Notes: generated from the letters alone by a model not told the origin. A stretch of DNA of 44,220 bases from Phytophthora sp. 'mugwort' (GCA_033558025.1 JAUCEF010000122.1:1-44220); one strand, 5' to 3'; shown: positions 30,271 through 39,546, counted from the stretch's first letter. Numbers and translations: made by a program.

Positions 30271-31858
30271 GTTACCATTTAGCAGAGTCCTAAGTTTTTA
30301 TTAAACAGTCGCAACCCCCTATTTTGTGACACCTAATTATTAAAAATAATTAGGTACTTTTTATCCCGAAGTTACAAAGTCATTTTGCCGAGTTCCTTCA
30401 ATATAGTTCTCTCATTCACCTTAGTCTACTCGACCTATCCACCTGTGTCGGTTTAGGGTACGGTTTTTAATTAAAAAAGCTATTTCCTGAAAAATTAAAA
30501 ATTTTTGTCACTTTTTTAAAAAAATTTAATTTAAAAATTATCCCATCAAAATCTGCTTTCGTCAAATCTTTCTTAGGGGCCGTTTCACTCTATGTAATAC
30601 ATCTTAACATAGAAACCCTTGGATTTACGGTGATAACGATTTATATTCGTTATTTTTTGTTACTAATGCCAGCATTTTCTTTTCTGATATCTTCAACATA
30701 TTTCACAATATATCTTTATTAACATACAGAATGTTCCGCTACCGTTTTATTAAAAATAAAACTTGCCGCTTCGGTAAATTTCTTAAGTCTCGATACATTT
30801 TAGGCGCAAAAAAACTAGACCAATGAGCTATTACGCTTTCTTTAAAGGATGGCTGCTTCCAAGCCTACCTATGGGTTGTAATCATTTTTTCACTTCCTTT
30901 TTCACTTAGAATATTATTTAGAGACCTTAGCGATCAATCTGGCTGTTTCCCTTTTGACAAAAGACCTTAGCGCCTAATGTCTGTCTATTTAAATTACTTT
31001 TTTTTGTATTCGGAGTTTCCAAGAATTCAGTAAGTTTTTACACCCCCTAGCTCAATGAGTGCTCTACCCCAAAAAAAGATTTTAAATGCTCTACTTCAAT
31101 AGATTTCGCGGAAAACCAGCTATCTCTGAGTTTGATTAGCCTTTCACTCCTAACCACAAATCATCTCCATATTTTGCCACATATGTGAGTTCGATCCTTC
31201 AAATAGTTTTACCTATTTTTCAATCTGTTCATGGTTAGATCACTCAGTTTCGGGTCTTATTTATATAACTAAAAAGCTTTTTAAAACTTGATTTATCTAC
31301 GCCTACTTTATTAAATTAAGCTTGCTATAAAAATAAACTTGCTGGCCCATTATGCAAAAGGTACACTGTTACTTTTTAAAAAAGTTTCAATTGATTGTTA
31401 ACATTAAGTTTCAGAATTATTTCAAACTCAAAAGTTCTTTTTCACCTTTCCTTTACAGTACTTGTCCACTATCGATCATTAATTTTTAAAAGGTTTTGAG
31501 GGTGGTTCCCCAATATTCAAAAAGGCTTACACATAACCCTTTTTACTATTATAAAAACAATTATTATTCTACAGGACTTTCACCTTTTTAAGTAAATTTT
31601 TCAAAATTTTTCAAATATTTTTTTATTTTTATAAACCTAATTTCCATTTTCACTCGTCATTACTAACGGAATCTCGTTTGATTTTTTTAACAGTTACTTA
31701 GATATTTCAATTCACTGTTTTTAAAATTTTCACAAAAAAAAAGTTTTCTTTAGGAAATTTTTATTTCAAAATAAAATATTATTTAATAAAACTTTTCGCA
31801 TTTTTTACGTCCTAAAAATCAAATTAATGCCAAGGCATCCACTTAATGCTTTTATTAT
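29235..31858 (-). rRNA. rnl: Large-subunit ribosomal RNA
   Basis: About 2.6 kb, ends approximate. The reverse strand begins near TTAAGTGGATGCCTTGGCA. It includes the complement of GGTCCTCTCGTACT (sarcin-ricin loop), the peptidyl-transferase region (complement of GCCTGTTATCCCCGGAGTACC), the complement of GACAGCGGGGATGTCGTTAC and of CGTTTACTGGGACTTCC. No intron or internal ORF seen; variable regions are shortened and AT-rich. Transcribed in the same direction as rns, with tRNAs and rpl14/rpl5 between them. Confidence 0.97.
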
Positions 31859-31893
31859 TATTTATACTTAAACCATATAAATGGTTTAAATTT

Positions 31894-32645
31894 TTATTTT
31901 TTTTTCAAATATTCATTAATTAATTTTAAATTTAAATGAAAAGGATATAAAATTGTTTTATAAGAAGGTTCTTTAAAAAACATACCTGTTTTTATTTTTT
32001 TATTTCTATGTAAATAAGAAGTTATTAAAGGTTTTGATGGTTTTTTTTCACCTAAAATATAATAAATATTATTTTTATAAGAATATTTGTTATTTTTTTG
32101 ATAAGGATATTTATTATAACGTTTATAAGAAGAAGAATATTTATTCTTTTCTTGATTAAAATGCTGTTTATAAAATTTTTTATCTCCTTTCAAACTATTA
32201 TTTTTTTGAAAATTTCTAGTTCTTTGAAAACCTTCATTTTTTTGAAAATTTCTATTTTTTTGAAAACCTTCATTTTTTTGAAAATTTCTATTTTTTTGAA
32301 AATTTCTATTTTTTTGAAAACCTTCATTTTTTGAAAATTTCTATTTTTTTGAAAACCTTCATTTTTTTGAAAATTTCTATTTTTTTGAAAACCTTCATTT
32401 TTTTGAAAATTTCTAGTTCTTTGAAAACCTTCATTTTTTGAAAATTTCTAGTTCTTTGAAAATCTTCGTTTTTTTGAAAATTTCTAGTTCTTTGAAAATC
32501 TTCGTTTTTTTGAGAATTTTTATTTTTTTGAAAATTTCTATTTTTTTGAAAACCTTCGTTTTTTTGAGAATTTCTATTTTTTTGAAAACCCTCGTTTTTT
32601 TTGAGAATTTTTATTTCTTTGAAAATTTTTATTATCCTTTTGCAT
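31894..32645 (-). CDS. Hexapeptide-repeat ORF, disrupted by three homopolymer indels
   Basis: An ATG at 32645, two bases after the rps4 stop, opens a frame whose first half is about 24 copies of a six-residue unit such as NFQKNE or GFQKNR. A Lys/Tyr/Asn-rich segment and a non-repetitive tail (KPSKPLITSYLHRNKK, YKTILYPFHLNLKLINEYLK) follow. The stop at 31894 is 36 bases from rnl. Three A runs break the frame: eight instead of seven at 32595-32602, and six instead of seven at 32327-32332 and 32434-32439. With all set to seven, the whole 752-base stretch becomes one 250-codon frame. The intact 99-residue C-terminal frame starts at 32193. I recognise no family; it could be a lineage-specific ribosomal or RNA-binding protein. 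Confidence 0.6.
32200..32632 (-). repeat. About 24 tandem copies of an 18-bp (hexapeptide) repeat
   Basis: Each unit on the coding strand is (A/G)AT-TTT-CAA-AAA-AAT-(A/G)xx with small variations. Units alternate in pairs to give a 36-bp higher-order period (NRNFQK-NEGFQK). The consensus residues are [N/G/D][F/S]Q[K/R][N/T][E/R/K]. Variant units (QRT and DFQRT forms) are clustered, as expected from recent slippage or unequal crossing over. Confidence 0.9.
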
Positions 32646-32647
32646 AT

Positions 32648-33108
32648 TTATTTAATAATATGAATAATATCACCTTTATGTAATATAAAATTAGATTTAC
32701 TTATAATTTTATTATTAACCTTAATTTTTTTATGATTAATTAATTGTTTTGCTTGAAAAATAGTTTTAACTAATTTTAATCTTACAAGATTTATATCTAA
32801 GCGACTTTCTAATAAAATTACAAATTTTTTAAAGATATTTATTTTATTATCTTTTTTTAATAATTTTTGAAATAAATTTTTTAATTGATATTCATGAATA
32901 CATCCATAAAAATTCCGAAATTGTTGTTTTTCAAATAATCTTTTTTGAAAAAATTTTTTACGTTTTTCAGGTTTTATTTCTTTTCGATATCTTAATTTTT
33001 TTTTAAATAAATTCCATTTTTTTGATTTTAATTTTAATAAGTTTAAATTTTATGTATGTTCCTATTATTTTGAAAACATATTTTATTTCTCGGTCTTAAT
33101 TTATTCAT
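32648..33108 (-). CDS. rps4: Small-subunit ribosomal protein S4, with a -1 frameshift
   Basis: About 153 residues in two frames. The ATG at 33108 gives MNKLRPRNKICFQNNRNIHK and then a stop. One base more in the A run near 33049-33052 continues with LLKLKSKKWNLF, LRYRKEIKPEKRKKF and the S4 RNA-binding domain LLESRLDINLVRLKLVKTIF, then QAKQLINHKKIKVNN and LHKGDIIHIIK. From W at 33016 to the stop at 32648 the frame is intact for 122 codons. Lies eight bases from rps2 in the rpl6-rps2-rps4 cluster. Confidence 0.88.
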
Positions 33109-33116
33109 CTTATTTA

Positions 33117-33710
33117 TTAAAATATTTTACGTAATAAATACATTAAAGTATATATTGATTGAATATTTTTAGAATTCATTACTACAGGATAATTAATATT
33201 TTGTATAGTTTGACTTGTATTTACTAATGAAATAGTAGGAATTTTTAAAACAGAAAGTTCTTGATTTAAAAAAGTATCTTTTACAGAACTTTTTATAACT
33301 AAAATTAATTTAATTTCATTTTCTTTTAATAAATAATTAATTATCTTATTAAATGTTGTATTCATAATTTTATTAGTAATTAAACCATTTACCCATTCTT
33401 TTGTAAAAAAAATGATATTTGGATTTTTTTTTATAAAAGATGTAGTTAATAAAAATTTAATTTCATTATCATTCCCTATTATTAAAATTTTTTCATTTTT
33501 TTTTAATATAATTTTAGTTAAATTAAATATACGTTTTAAAAAAAATGAAACATTTTTTAAATTAATTATAGTATAATCATGTCTACTTCCAAATATAAAA
33601 GATAATAATTCTTTATTTGTATCTATTAAAGATTCTCCATACATATTTTTTGATTTAAATAATAAATTTAATAAAATATTATTATGTTTTTTTTTTTTTT
33701 TTTGTATCAT
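33117..33710 (-). CDS. rps2: Small-subunit ribosomal protein S2
   Basis: 197 residues, no frameshift. S2 features: NLLFKSKNMYGESLIDTNKE, SFIFGSRHDYTIINLKN, FFTKEWVNGLITN (the family's R-W-x-G-x-L-T-N), and the C-terminal NQELSVLKIPTISLVNTSQT before the closing basic region. Sits between rpl6 and rps4. Confidence 0.93.
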   Translation of the reverse strand: MIQKKKKKHNNILLNLLFKSKNMYGESLIDTNKELLSFIFGSRHDYTIINLKNVSFFLKRIFNLTKIILKKNEKILIIGNDNEIKFLLTTSFIKKNPNIIFFTKEWVNGLITNKIMNTTFNKIINYLLKENEIKLILVIKSSVKDTFLNQELSVLKIPTISLVNTSQTIQNINYPVVMNSKNIQSIYTLMYLLRKIF

Positions 33711-33723
33711 ATTTAATTATTTT

Positions 33724-34321
33724 TTACTTTTTTTTTCCCTCTTTTTGTAAAATTTTTTCATTTTTTAATAATAAACCTTTTCCTTTATATGGTTCAGGTT
33801 TTTTATGATTTTTAATATAATGTACAAATTGATGTAAAAAAATATAATCGATACTACTAAAAATTAAAGTATTTGTTTGATTAATAATTTCAATATTTAA
33901 TGGAATTGGAATTCTAATATTATGACTAAAACCTAATTTTAAAATTAAAGTATTATTTTCAATAAAAGCTTTAAAACCTATACCTTTTAATATTAAATTA
34001 ATTTTAAAACCTTGTAAAACACCTTTTATTTTTATTTTTATTAATTTATTGTATAAATTTAAAATACTTTTTTTTTTTTATTTTTATTAACAATAATTAA
34101 TAATTTATTTTTTTTTATAAAAAAATATAAATCATTAATTATTGTTAAAGATAATAAACCTAAAGATGTTTCAAAAAAAATTATTTTATTATTACTATAA
34201 ATTTTTAAATCTGTTGGAAAAATAAAAGTTTTATCAATAAAAAATAAATTAATATTTCCTAAAGAACTTTTAAAAAAATTTTTATTTTTTAATTTAACAT
34301 TTTTTTTATTATTTTTATCAT
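33724..34321 (-). CDS. rpl6: Large-subunit ribosomal protein L6, with two frameshifts
   Basis: About 199 residues spread over three frames. The ATG at 34321, seven bases after the rps8 stop, gives MIKIIKK. A base is missing in the A run at 34300-34307, after which NVKLKNKNFFKSSLGNINLF continues. A second break lies in the run of twelve at 34068-34079. The last frame holds KGVLQGFKINLILKGIGFKA, LILKLGFSHNIRIPIPLN and the family-defining KNHKKPEPYKGKG. Allowing one added base at each run restores a length divisible by three. Fits the bacterial order rps14-rps8-rpl6. Confidence 0.85.
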
Positions 34322-34327
34322 AATTTT

Positions 34328-34708
34328 TTAAATAATTTTACAAATCAATTCACCACCAACATTTAATTTTTTAGCTTGTAAATCTGTTAAAATACCAATA
34401 GATGTTGAAAGAATATAAAATCCTGTTTTTTTTTTATATAAATCCTTATTAGCAATATATAAACGTTTTCCCGGTTTTGATAAACGTTTTATTTCAGTAA
34501 TAACTGCTTTATTTTTTCTATATTTTAAATAAATCTCTAATTGATTTTTGGAATTTATCTTATAACTTTTTATAAAACCTTCTTTAATTAAGATATTTAA
34601 AATATTTATACTTTGTTTTGATTTTTGTTGTACTATTTTTGATTTTTTTACTAAATAACCATTTTTTATTTTTGAAAATAAATTGGAAAGAGTATCTGTT
34701 ATAATCAT
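34328..34708 (-). CDS. rps8: Small-subunit ribosomal protein S8
   Basis: 126 residues. S8 features: MIITDTLSNLFSKIKNGYLV at the N-terminus and, near the C-terminus, RLSKPGKRLYIANKDLY, GFYILSTSIGILTDLQAKKL and NVGGELICKII. Normal length and no frameshift. Starts seven bases after the rps14 stop. Confidence 0.96.
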   Translation of the reverse strand: MIITDTLSNLFSKIKNGYLVKKSKIVQQKSKQSINILNILIKEGFIKSYKINSKNQLEIYLKYRKNKAVITEIKRLSKPGKRLYIANKDLYKKKTGFYILSTSIGILTDLQAKKLNVGGELICKII

Positions 34709-34715
34709 AATTAAA

Positions 34716-35015
34716 TTACCAACTATATTTAGAAATACCGGGTAAAAACCCTTTTGATGCTAATTTACGTAATTGGATTCTGGATATTTTAAATAAACGA
34801 TAAATACTTTTAGAACGTCCAGTTAAAACACACACATTTTTAATTCTAGTAATTGATGAATTTTGATGGAAAAAAAACCACTTTTGTTGTAATTTCCATC
34901 TTAAATTTTTTTCAATATTTAAATTTTTTGAAAGAATTTTTAAAGTTAATCTATTTTTTTCAAAATTTTTAAATAAATTACGTTGTTTAATATTTTTTTT
35001 AATTTTTTTTTGCAT
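34716..35015 (-). CDS. rps14: Small-subunit ribosomal protein S14
   Basis: 99 residues from the ATG at 35015 (MQKKIKKNIKQRNLFKN). The C-terminal part has CVLTGRSKSIYRLFKISRIQ and LRKLASKGFLPGISKYSW, the hallmark of S14. The frame stays open upstream through trnA and trnK, so a longer start is not credible. Zinc-binding cysteines of some S14 forms are absent, as in most mitochondria. Confidence 0.96.
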   Translation of the reverse strand: MQKKIKKNIKQRNLFKNFEKNRLTLKILSKNLNIEKNLRWKLQQKWFFFHQNSSITRIKNVCVLTGRSKSIYRLFKISRIQLRKLASKGFLPGISKYSW

Positions 35016-35041
35016 AAAATTATATTTAAGAAAGATAAATA

Positions 35042-35114
35042 TGGAGATAATCGGATTCGAACCGATAACATTATATTTGCAAAACATACTTTCTACCAGT
35101 TGAAATATATCCCC
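35042..35114 (-). tRNA. trnA: tRNA-Ala (TGC)
   Basis: Acceptor GGGGATA/TATCTCC with one G-T pair, anticodon stem TATGT/ATATA, loop TTTGCAA giving TGC, T arm ATCGGTTCGAATCCGAT. Confidence 0.92.
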
Positions 35115-35116
35115 AA

Positions 35117-35189
35117 TAAGTGTATTGGGATTTGAACCCAAGACCATCAGATTAAAAGTCCGGTGCTCTACCAGCTGAGCTATACACTT
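35117..35189 (-). tRNA. trnK: tRNA-Lys (TTT)
   Basis: Acceptor AAGTGTA/TACACTT, D arm TAGCTCAGCTGG, anticodon TTT in loop CTTTTAA, T arm TTGGGTTCAAATCCCAA. Confidence 0.95.
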
Positions 35190-35199
35190 ATTTAAAAAA

Positions 35200-35592
35200 T
35201 TAATTAATTCTTATAAAAATTTTATTTAATAATAAAAATTTTTTATTTAAAATATAATTAATTTTTTGTTTTAATATTTTATTAAAAATTGAAGTTTTTT
35301 GTATTTTAATATTTTGATTTTTTTTATAAATAGATAATTTTTTTGTTATAAATAACTCAAAATTAAAACAAAAAGTTTTATAAGAATTATTAAAAAAATA
35401 AATAATATTATTTTTTTCAAAATTAATTTGATTTTTTTTTTTATTATCAAAAATTATTTTTTTTTTTCTAAATTTTAAATTATAACAAATTTTAGGTAAA
35501 AAAAAATAAGTAATAAAAAAATAAAAATTAAAAAAAAAAAATAAAAACCAAGAAACTTGATTAAAAAATGAAAATTGATCGAATTGTGGCAT
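35200..35592 (-). CDS. atp8: ATP synthase subunit 8
   Basis: Stator-associated Fo subunit (formerly ymf19), 130 residues. The N-terminus MPQFDQFSFFNQVSWFLFFF, followed by FFITYFFLPKICYNLKFRKK, is the diagnostic atp8 segment: one membrane helix after the MPQFD start. The C-terminal half is long, basic and poorly conserved, as in oomycete and plant relatives. Confidence 0.93.
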   Translation of the reverse strand: MPQFDQFSFFNQVSWFLFFFFNFYFFITYFFLPKICYNLKFRKKKIIFDNKKKNQINFEKNNIIYFFNNSYKTFCFNFELFITKKLSIYKKNQNIKIQKTSIFNKILKQKINYILNKKFLLLNKIFIRIN

Positions 35593-35653
35593 AATTTTAT
35601 AATAAATTTTTATTTCTTCAACATATATTTTTCTTGAAAGAACACTTTTATTT

Positions 35654-36322
35654 TTATTTTATTTTAAAATTATTATTTTTTATTTTTTGATTTTGAATAA
35701 TAGTTTGAATATAAGAAAGTCTTGAAAATTCTTTTTTTGATTTTTTAAATATATTTAAATTATTAACTTTAAAATTTAAATATTTTAATTTATAACAATT
35801 AATTAAACGTGTTGAATTAATTCTTCTTTTATAGAAACCTTTTTTATTATATTTATTAAAATAAAATTTTTTTTTATAATTTAAAGCATTATTTAAATTA
35901 ATAGGTTTTATAGAAAAAATAAATCCTAAAATTGAAATAAAAATTTTTTTATTATTCCAATTTCCACCAAGTAAACGACCTTTTATTGAATTATTTTTTT
36001 TTATTAAAATATTTTGAAGCATTATTTTATTAAATTGATGTAATATATTATAAGTTAAATCATAATTAAATAATATAATATTTTCATATTTTATAGCAAT
36101 TGTTGAAATTTTATCTATTTTTATTAAAGTAAAAGGTAAATAAATGTTTTCATAATTATTAAATTCAATTACATAAGATTCTAAATTTAAATTATTAAAT
36201 AAAATTGGATTTTCAAATAAAATATTTTTTAATTTAAATTTTTTTTTTTTTAAATAATTATTTTTTAAAAATTGTTGATAATTTGATAAATTATTTGTTT
36301 TTTGTTTTTTTAATTTTTTCAT
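35654..36322 (-). CDS. orf222, possibly ribosomal protein S1-like
   Basis: 222 residues, very basic, between trnM/I and atp8. Around residues 108-135 it reads SIKGRLLGG, then a short insert, then KIFISILGFIFSIKPI. This resembles the S1 fold core of mitochondrial Rps1 (I-K-G-R...G-G-F...G-F-x-A-F-L-P). The N-terminal region has no recognisable motif. The C-terminus (KRRINSTRLINCYKLKYLNF) is Lys/Asn-rich. The position among ribosomal protein genes supports a ribosomal role. Length fits Rps1, but the similarity is thin; treat it as unassigned with an S1 suggestion. Confidence 0.6.
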   Translation of the reverse strand: MKKLKKQKTNNLSNYQQFLKNNYLKKKKFKLKNILFENPILFNNLNLESYVIEFNNYENIYLPFTLIKIDKISTIAIKYENIILFNYDLTYNILHQFNKIMLQNILIKKNNSIKGRLLGGNWNNKKIFISILGFIFSIKPINLNNALNYKKKFYFNKYNKKGFYKRRINSTRLINCYKLKYLNFKVNNLNIFKKSKKEFSRLSYIQTIIQNQKIKNNNFKIK

Positions 36323-36343
36323 TTAAAATAAAAATTTTTTAAT

Positions 36344-36417
36344 TAGGCCTAGTAGGATTTGAACCTACAACTATACCGTTATGAGCGGTATGCTCTAACC
36401 AATTAAACTATAAGCCT
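36344..36417 (-). tRNA. tRNA with CAT anticodon, third; possibly tRNA-Ile2 or elongator Met
   Basis: Acceptor AGGCTTA with TAGGCCT, anticodon CAT in loop CTCATAA, T arm GTAGGTTCAAATCCTAC. Three CAT tRNAs in one mitochondrial genome usually mean initiator Met, elongator Met and the lysidine-modified isoleucine tRNA. The anticodon arm CCGCTCATAACGG looks like tRNA-Ile2 of bacteria. Assignment is uncertain. Confidence 0.9.
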
Positions 36418-36419
36418 AA

Positions 36420-36824
36420 TTATTTATAAATAAATTTTGTTTTAACCGGCAATTTATTAGAACCCGCTTTTAAAACTTTTTTTGCATTTTCTAATGAAAT
36501 ACCGCTAATTTCATATAAAATTTGACCTTTTTTAACTTTAGCAACCCAAAAAGAAACAGCACCTTTTCCTTTACCCATACGATTTTCTGTAGGTTTTGCT
36601 GTTACAGGTGTATCTGGAAAAACACGAATCCAAAGAAATCCTAATCGTTTCATTTTTCGAATAATTATTCGACGAGTTGCTTCTATTTGTCTTGATGTTA
36701 AACGTGTTTCTTTTAAAACTTTAATAGCATATTTACCATAAACAATATTATTACCTTTTGTTGTTTTACCTGTAAGTTTACTTTTAAATTGTTTTTTATA
36801 TTTAGTTTTTTTTGGAAATAACAT
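36420..36824 (-). CDS. rpl16: Large-subunit ribosomal protein L16
   Basis: 134 residues. N-terminus MLFPKKTKYKKQFKSKLTGK, then LTSRQIEATRRIIIRKMKR, LGFLWIRVFPDTPVTAKPTE and RMGKGKGAVSFWVAKVKKGQ with ILYEISGI. All are L16 signatures. The start overlaps the rps3 3' end by 23 bases, as in many mitochondria. Confidence 0.97.
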   Translation of the reverse strand: MLFPKKTKYKKQFKSKLTGKTTKGNNIVYGKYAIKVLKETRLTSRQIEATRRIIIRKMKRLGFLWIRVFPDTPVTAKPTENRMGKGKGAVSFWVAKVKKGQILYEISGISLENAKKVLKAGSNKLPVKTKFIYK

Positions 36825-37630
36825 AATTAGTATTTTTAATTCTTTGTTTTTTTAAAAATTTAGAATTTAATGTAGTTTTTAGTGGTTTAAAAAAAATCCA
36901 TAATTTAATACTACAAATACCCGATGGTGTTTTAAATTCATTAAAATGATATTTAATATCATATTCTAAAGTATTTAATGGTATTTTTCCTTTTTGAAAA
37001 ATTAGTTTTTTTTTACGTTTTGATTTATTTAAACGACCTTTAAATTGTAAACGATAACCAATAAAATTAGAAAATATTTTAAAAAATTCTTGAAGCATAT
37101 TATCAATATTATTAATAAATTTTTTATGTGTTTTTTTTTTTCTAATGTTTGTTTAATATAAAAAGTTATAATATTTATATTTTTAGTATAAAAAGCATAA
37201 CTAAAATTATAAATCATTTTTTTAACATTTTTATTAATTCGATTATTTTTTCTTATTTTATCAAAAATTCTTTTTAAATTTTTTCGTAATTTAATTAATT
37301 CAAAAAATTGGACATTTTTGATAAATAATTTAATATTATTATTAATATAATATATATTTAAATATTTAATAATTTGATTATAAGATAATTTATAATATTT
37401 TTTTGCATTTTTTTGAATATAAACATATATATTTATATTATTTGATGTTTTTACTATATTTATATCTATTAATTTTAAATTTTTATAATTAAAAATATTT
37501 TGAAAATATTTTTTAATTTCTAAATCAAAATGCAATAAATTAGAATACTCATTATTATTAACAATCCATTGGGAATCCCAATTTTTTTTTTATTTAATCT
37601 TAAACTAATTGGTATAATTTTTTGACCCAT
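36802..37630 (-). CDS. rps3: Small-subunit ribosomal protein S3, with two frameshifts
   Basis: About 276 residues over three frames. The ATG at 37630 gives MGQKIIPISLRLNK, the standard S3 start, then a break in the run of ten A (plus-strand T near 37582-37591). The continuing frame has NWDSQWIVNNNEYSNLL and ends in a lysine run (plus-strand T at 37131-37141). The third frame gives NNIDNMLQEFFKIFSNFIGY and the S3 C-terminal core RLNKSKRKKKLIFQKGKIPL with TPSGICSIKLWIF. One base added at each run makes a single frame of 831 bases. Follows rps19 in the usual rps19-rps3-rpl16 order. Confidence 0.88.
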
Positions 37631-37633
37631 AAT

Positions 37634-37870
37634 TTATTTTTTTTTTTTATATATATGTTTTTTTCGTGTATTAATAAATTCACCAAATTTAAAACCAATC
37701 ATTTTATCATTTATTTCCAAATTAATAAATATTTTACCATTATAAATACTTACAGAATGATTACTATATTCAGGTAATATTGTTAAATTTTTATTAGTTA
37801 TTTTTATCCATTGTTTTTTTTTTAATAAATTAACTTTAAAAAATGGACCTTTATATTTACTTCTAGACAT
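37634..37870 (-). CDS. rps19: Small-subunit ribosomal protein S19
   Basis: 78 residues. MSRSKYKGPFFKVNLLKKKQ at the start, then TILPEYSNHSVSIYNGKIF and MIGFKFGEFINTRKKHIYKK. This is a classic S19, with three bases before rps3 and three bases after rpl2. Confidence 0.96.
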   Translation of the reverse strand: MSRSKYKGPFFKVNLLKKKQWIKITNKNLTILPEYSNHSVSIYNGKIFINLEINDKMIGFKFGEFINTRKKHIYKKKK

Positions 37871-37873
37871 AAT

Positions 37874-38680
37874 TTATTTAATAATTAATTTTTTTTTTGT
37901 TTTTTTACGTGTAGGCTTTCCTTTAGTTATTTTACCTTGTGGTGTTACAGAAGGTCGCCCTCCACTTGTTTTACCCTCACCACCACCATGTGGATGATCG
38001 ACAGGATTTTTTGCTACACCACGTACAGAAGGTCGTCTATTTAACCAACGTGAACGCCCAGCTTTACCTAATTTAATTTTTTTATGATTAATATTAGATA
38101 CAACACCTAATGTTGCATAACAAGTTAATAAAATTAATTTTAATTCACCAGAATTTAAACGAATTCGAGCGTATTTATTATCAATTTTTTGAATTAATTG
38201 TGCAGATGTTCCAGCACTTCTTATTAATTTTCCTCTAGATTTTGGATATAAACTAATATTATGAATTAAACTACCAATTGGTATATTTTGTAATGGTAAA
38301 GCATTACCTACTTTTAATTCAGCATTAGGTGAACTTTTTATATATTGATTAATTTTTAAACCTTCCGGTGCTAAAATTAAATAAGATTTAGAATTGTTTT
38401 TAATATAAGCGATATTTGCGGAACGATTAGGATCATATAAAATTTTAATAATATAACCTTCAATATTTTTAGATCTATTAAAATCAATTATTCTATATAA
38501 ACGTTTATGTCCACCACCGCGATGTTTTATAGTTATTTTACCTTGATTATTTTTACCATTAGCACGTTGAAAACCTTTTGTTAAAGATTTAATTTTAAAA
38601 ATTTTAGTTAAATTATCTTTTTTTAATAAAAATGTTTGACGTTGTGATGGTGTTATAGGTTTTATTTTTTTTTCTATCAT
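37874..38680 (-). CDS. rpl2: Large-subunit ribosomal protein L2
   Basis: 268 residues, near full length with both the N-terminal and C-terminal domains in one gene. GRITIKHRGGGHKRLYR-type segment (here KITIKHRGGGHKRLYRIIDF), the NPVDHPHGGGEGKTSGGRPS loop at the peptidyl-transferase end, and GKPTRKKTKKK. First gene of the rpl2-rps19-rps3-rpl16 string, transcribed away from rps13. Confidence 0.97.
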   Translation of the reverse strand: MIEKKIKPITPSQRQTFLLKKDNLTKIFKIKSLTKGFQRANGKNNQGKITIKHRGGGHKRLYRIIDFNRSKNIEGYIIKILYDPNRSANIAYIKNNSKSYLILAPEGLKINQYIKSSPNAELKVGNALPLQNIPIGSLIHNISLYPKSRGKLIRSAGTSAQLIQKIDNKYARIRLNSGELKLILLTCYATLGVVSNINHKKIKLGKAGRSRWLNRRPSVRGVAKNPVDHPHGGGEGKTSGGRPSVTPQGKITKGKPTRKKTKKKLIIK

Positions 38681-38708
38681 TTTATATGGTATATAGATAA
38701 AATCTATT
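38681..38708. promoter_or_regulatory. Divergent spacer rpl2 / rps13
   Basis: 28 bases between two divergent starts, TATATGGTATATAGATAAAA. Both ribosomal protein strings must begin transcription here or be cut from longer transcripts. No matching motif elsewhere. Confidence 0.3.
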
Positions 38709-39137
38709 ATGTTATATATTTTTAATAAAACAATTTCAGATTCAAAAAGTATTTTATATTCATTAACTATATTATATGGTATTAATGAATTTCAATCCAA
38801 GAAAATTTGTAAAAATATAGGAATTAATCCTCAAATCACCCTTAATAAACTTAAAAACAACCATGTAAACCGACTGGTTAATTATATTAATAAAAATTTA
38901 AAAGTTGAACAACTTTTAAAAAAAATTAAAACTGAAAGATTAAATGAATTAGTAGAAATTAAAAGTAATCGTGGAATTAGACAAAGTCAGGGATTACCTG
39001 TTAGAGGACAACGTACTCATACAAATTCAAAAACATCTAAAAAATTAAAAAAAATTTTTATTCAAAAACGTATTTCACGTAATAAACGACCATTTAAAAG
39101 TCAAAAAAAAAAAAAAGATAAAGTTATTATTCTATGA
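38709..39137 (+). CDS. rps13: Small-subunit ribosomal protein S13
   Basis: 142 residues. TILYGINEFQSKKICKNIGI is the S13 N-terminal helix-hairpin region. The C-terminal NRGIRQSQGLPVRGQRTHTN, followed by the basic tail, is the family signature. TGA stop overlaps the rps11 ATG as ATGA, in the usual rps13-rps11 order. Confidence 0.97.
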   Translation: MLYIFNKTISDSKSILYSLTILYGINEFQSKKICKNIGINPQITLNKLKNNHVNRLVNYINKNLKVEQLLKKIKTERLNELVEIKSNRGIRQSQGLPVRGQRTHTNSKTSKKLKKIFIQKRISRNKRPFKSQKKKKDKVIIL

Positions 39138-39546
39138 ATAAAAATAAATATAATTTTAAAAATAAATTTAAAAAAAAAATAAATTTAAAAAAAAAAAATC
39201 CTTTAATTTTAACAAATTTACATATTACAGCAAATTTAAAAAATACTATTATAAGTTTAACAACTTATAAAGGAAATCTTTTAAAACAATGGTCTACAAA
39301 ATCATTAAAAAAACACGTTTTAAAAAAAATACACCATATAATGTTCAATTAATTGTATATAAAATTAATAAATATCTTCAATTAAAAAAAATAAAAAAAT
39401 TAAAAATTTATTTACATGGTACTGGTTTAGGTCGATATAATGTTTTAAAAAATATAAAAAATAAAAAAATTAAAATAAAATATATTTTAGATAAAACAAC
39501 AAAACCTTTTAATGGTTGTAGATTAAAAAAACAAAAAAGACGTTAA
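39134..39546 (+). CDS. rps11: Small-subunit ribosomal protein S11, with a -1 frameshift
   Basis: 137 residues over two frames. The ATG at 39134 leads to LHITANLKNTIISLTTYKGN with QWSTKS. One missing A in the run near 39306-39312 breaks the frame; the other frame goes on with TRFKKNTPYNVQLIVYKINK, HGTGLGRYNVLKNI and the closing DKTTKPFNGCRLKKQKRR. These last two are diagnostic of S11. Length is 3n+2, so one base is lacking. Confidence 0.93.

Noticed and set aside
32098..32683. Plus-strand open frames with LKISIFLKTFIF-type repeats
   Set aside because: They are the reverse reading of the 18-bp repeat whose minus strand gives a polar repeat protein following rps4; the plus strand has no gene context.
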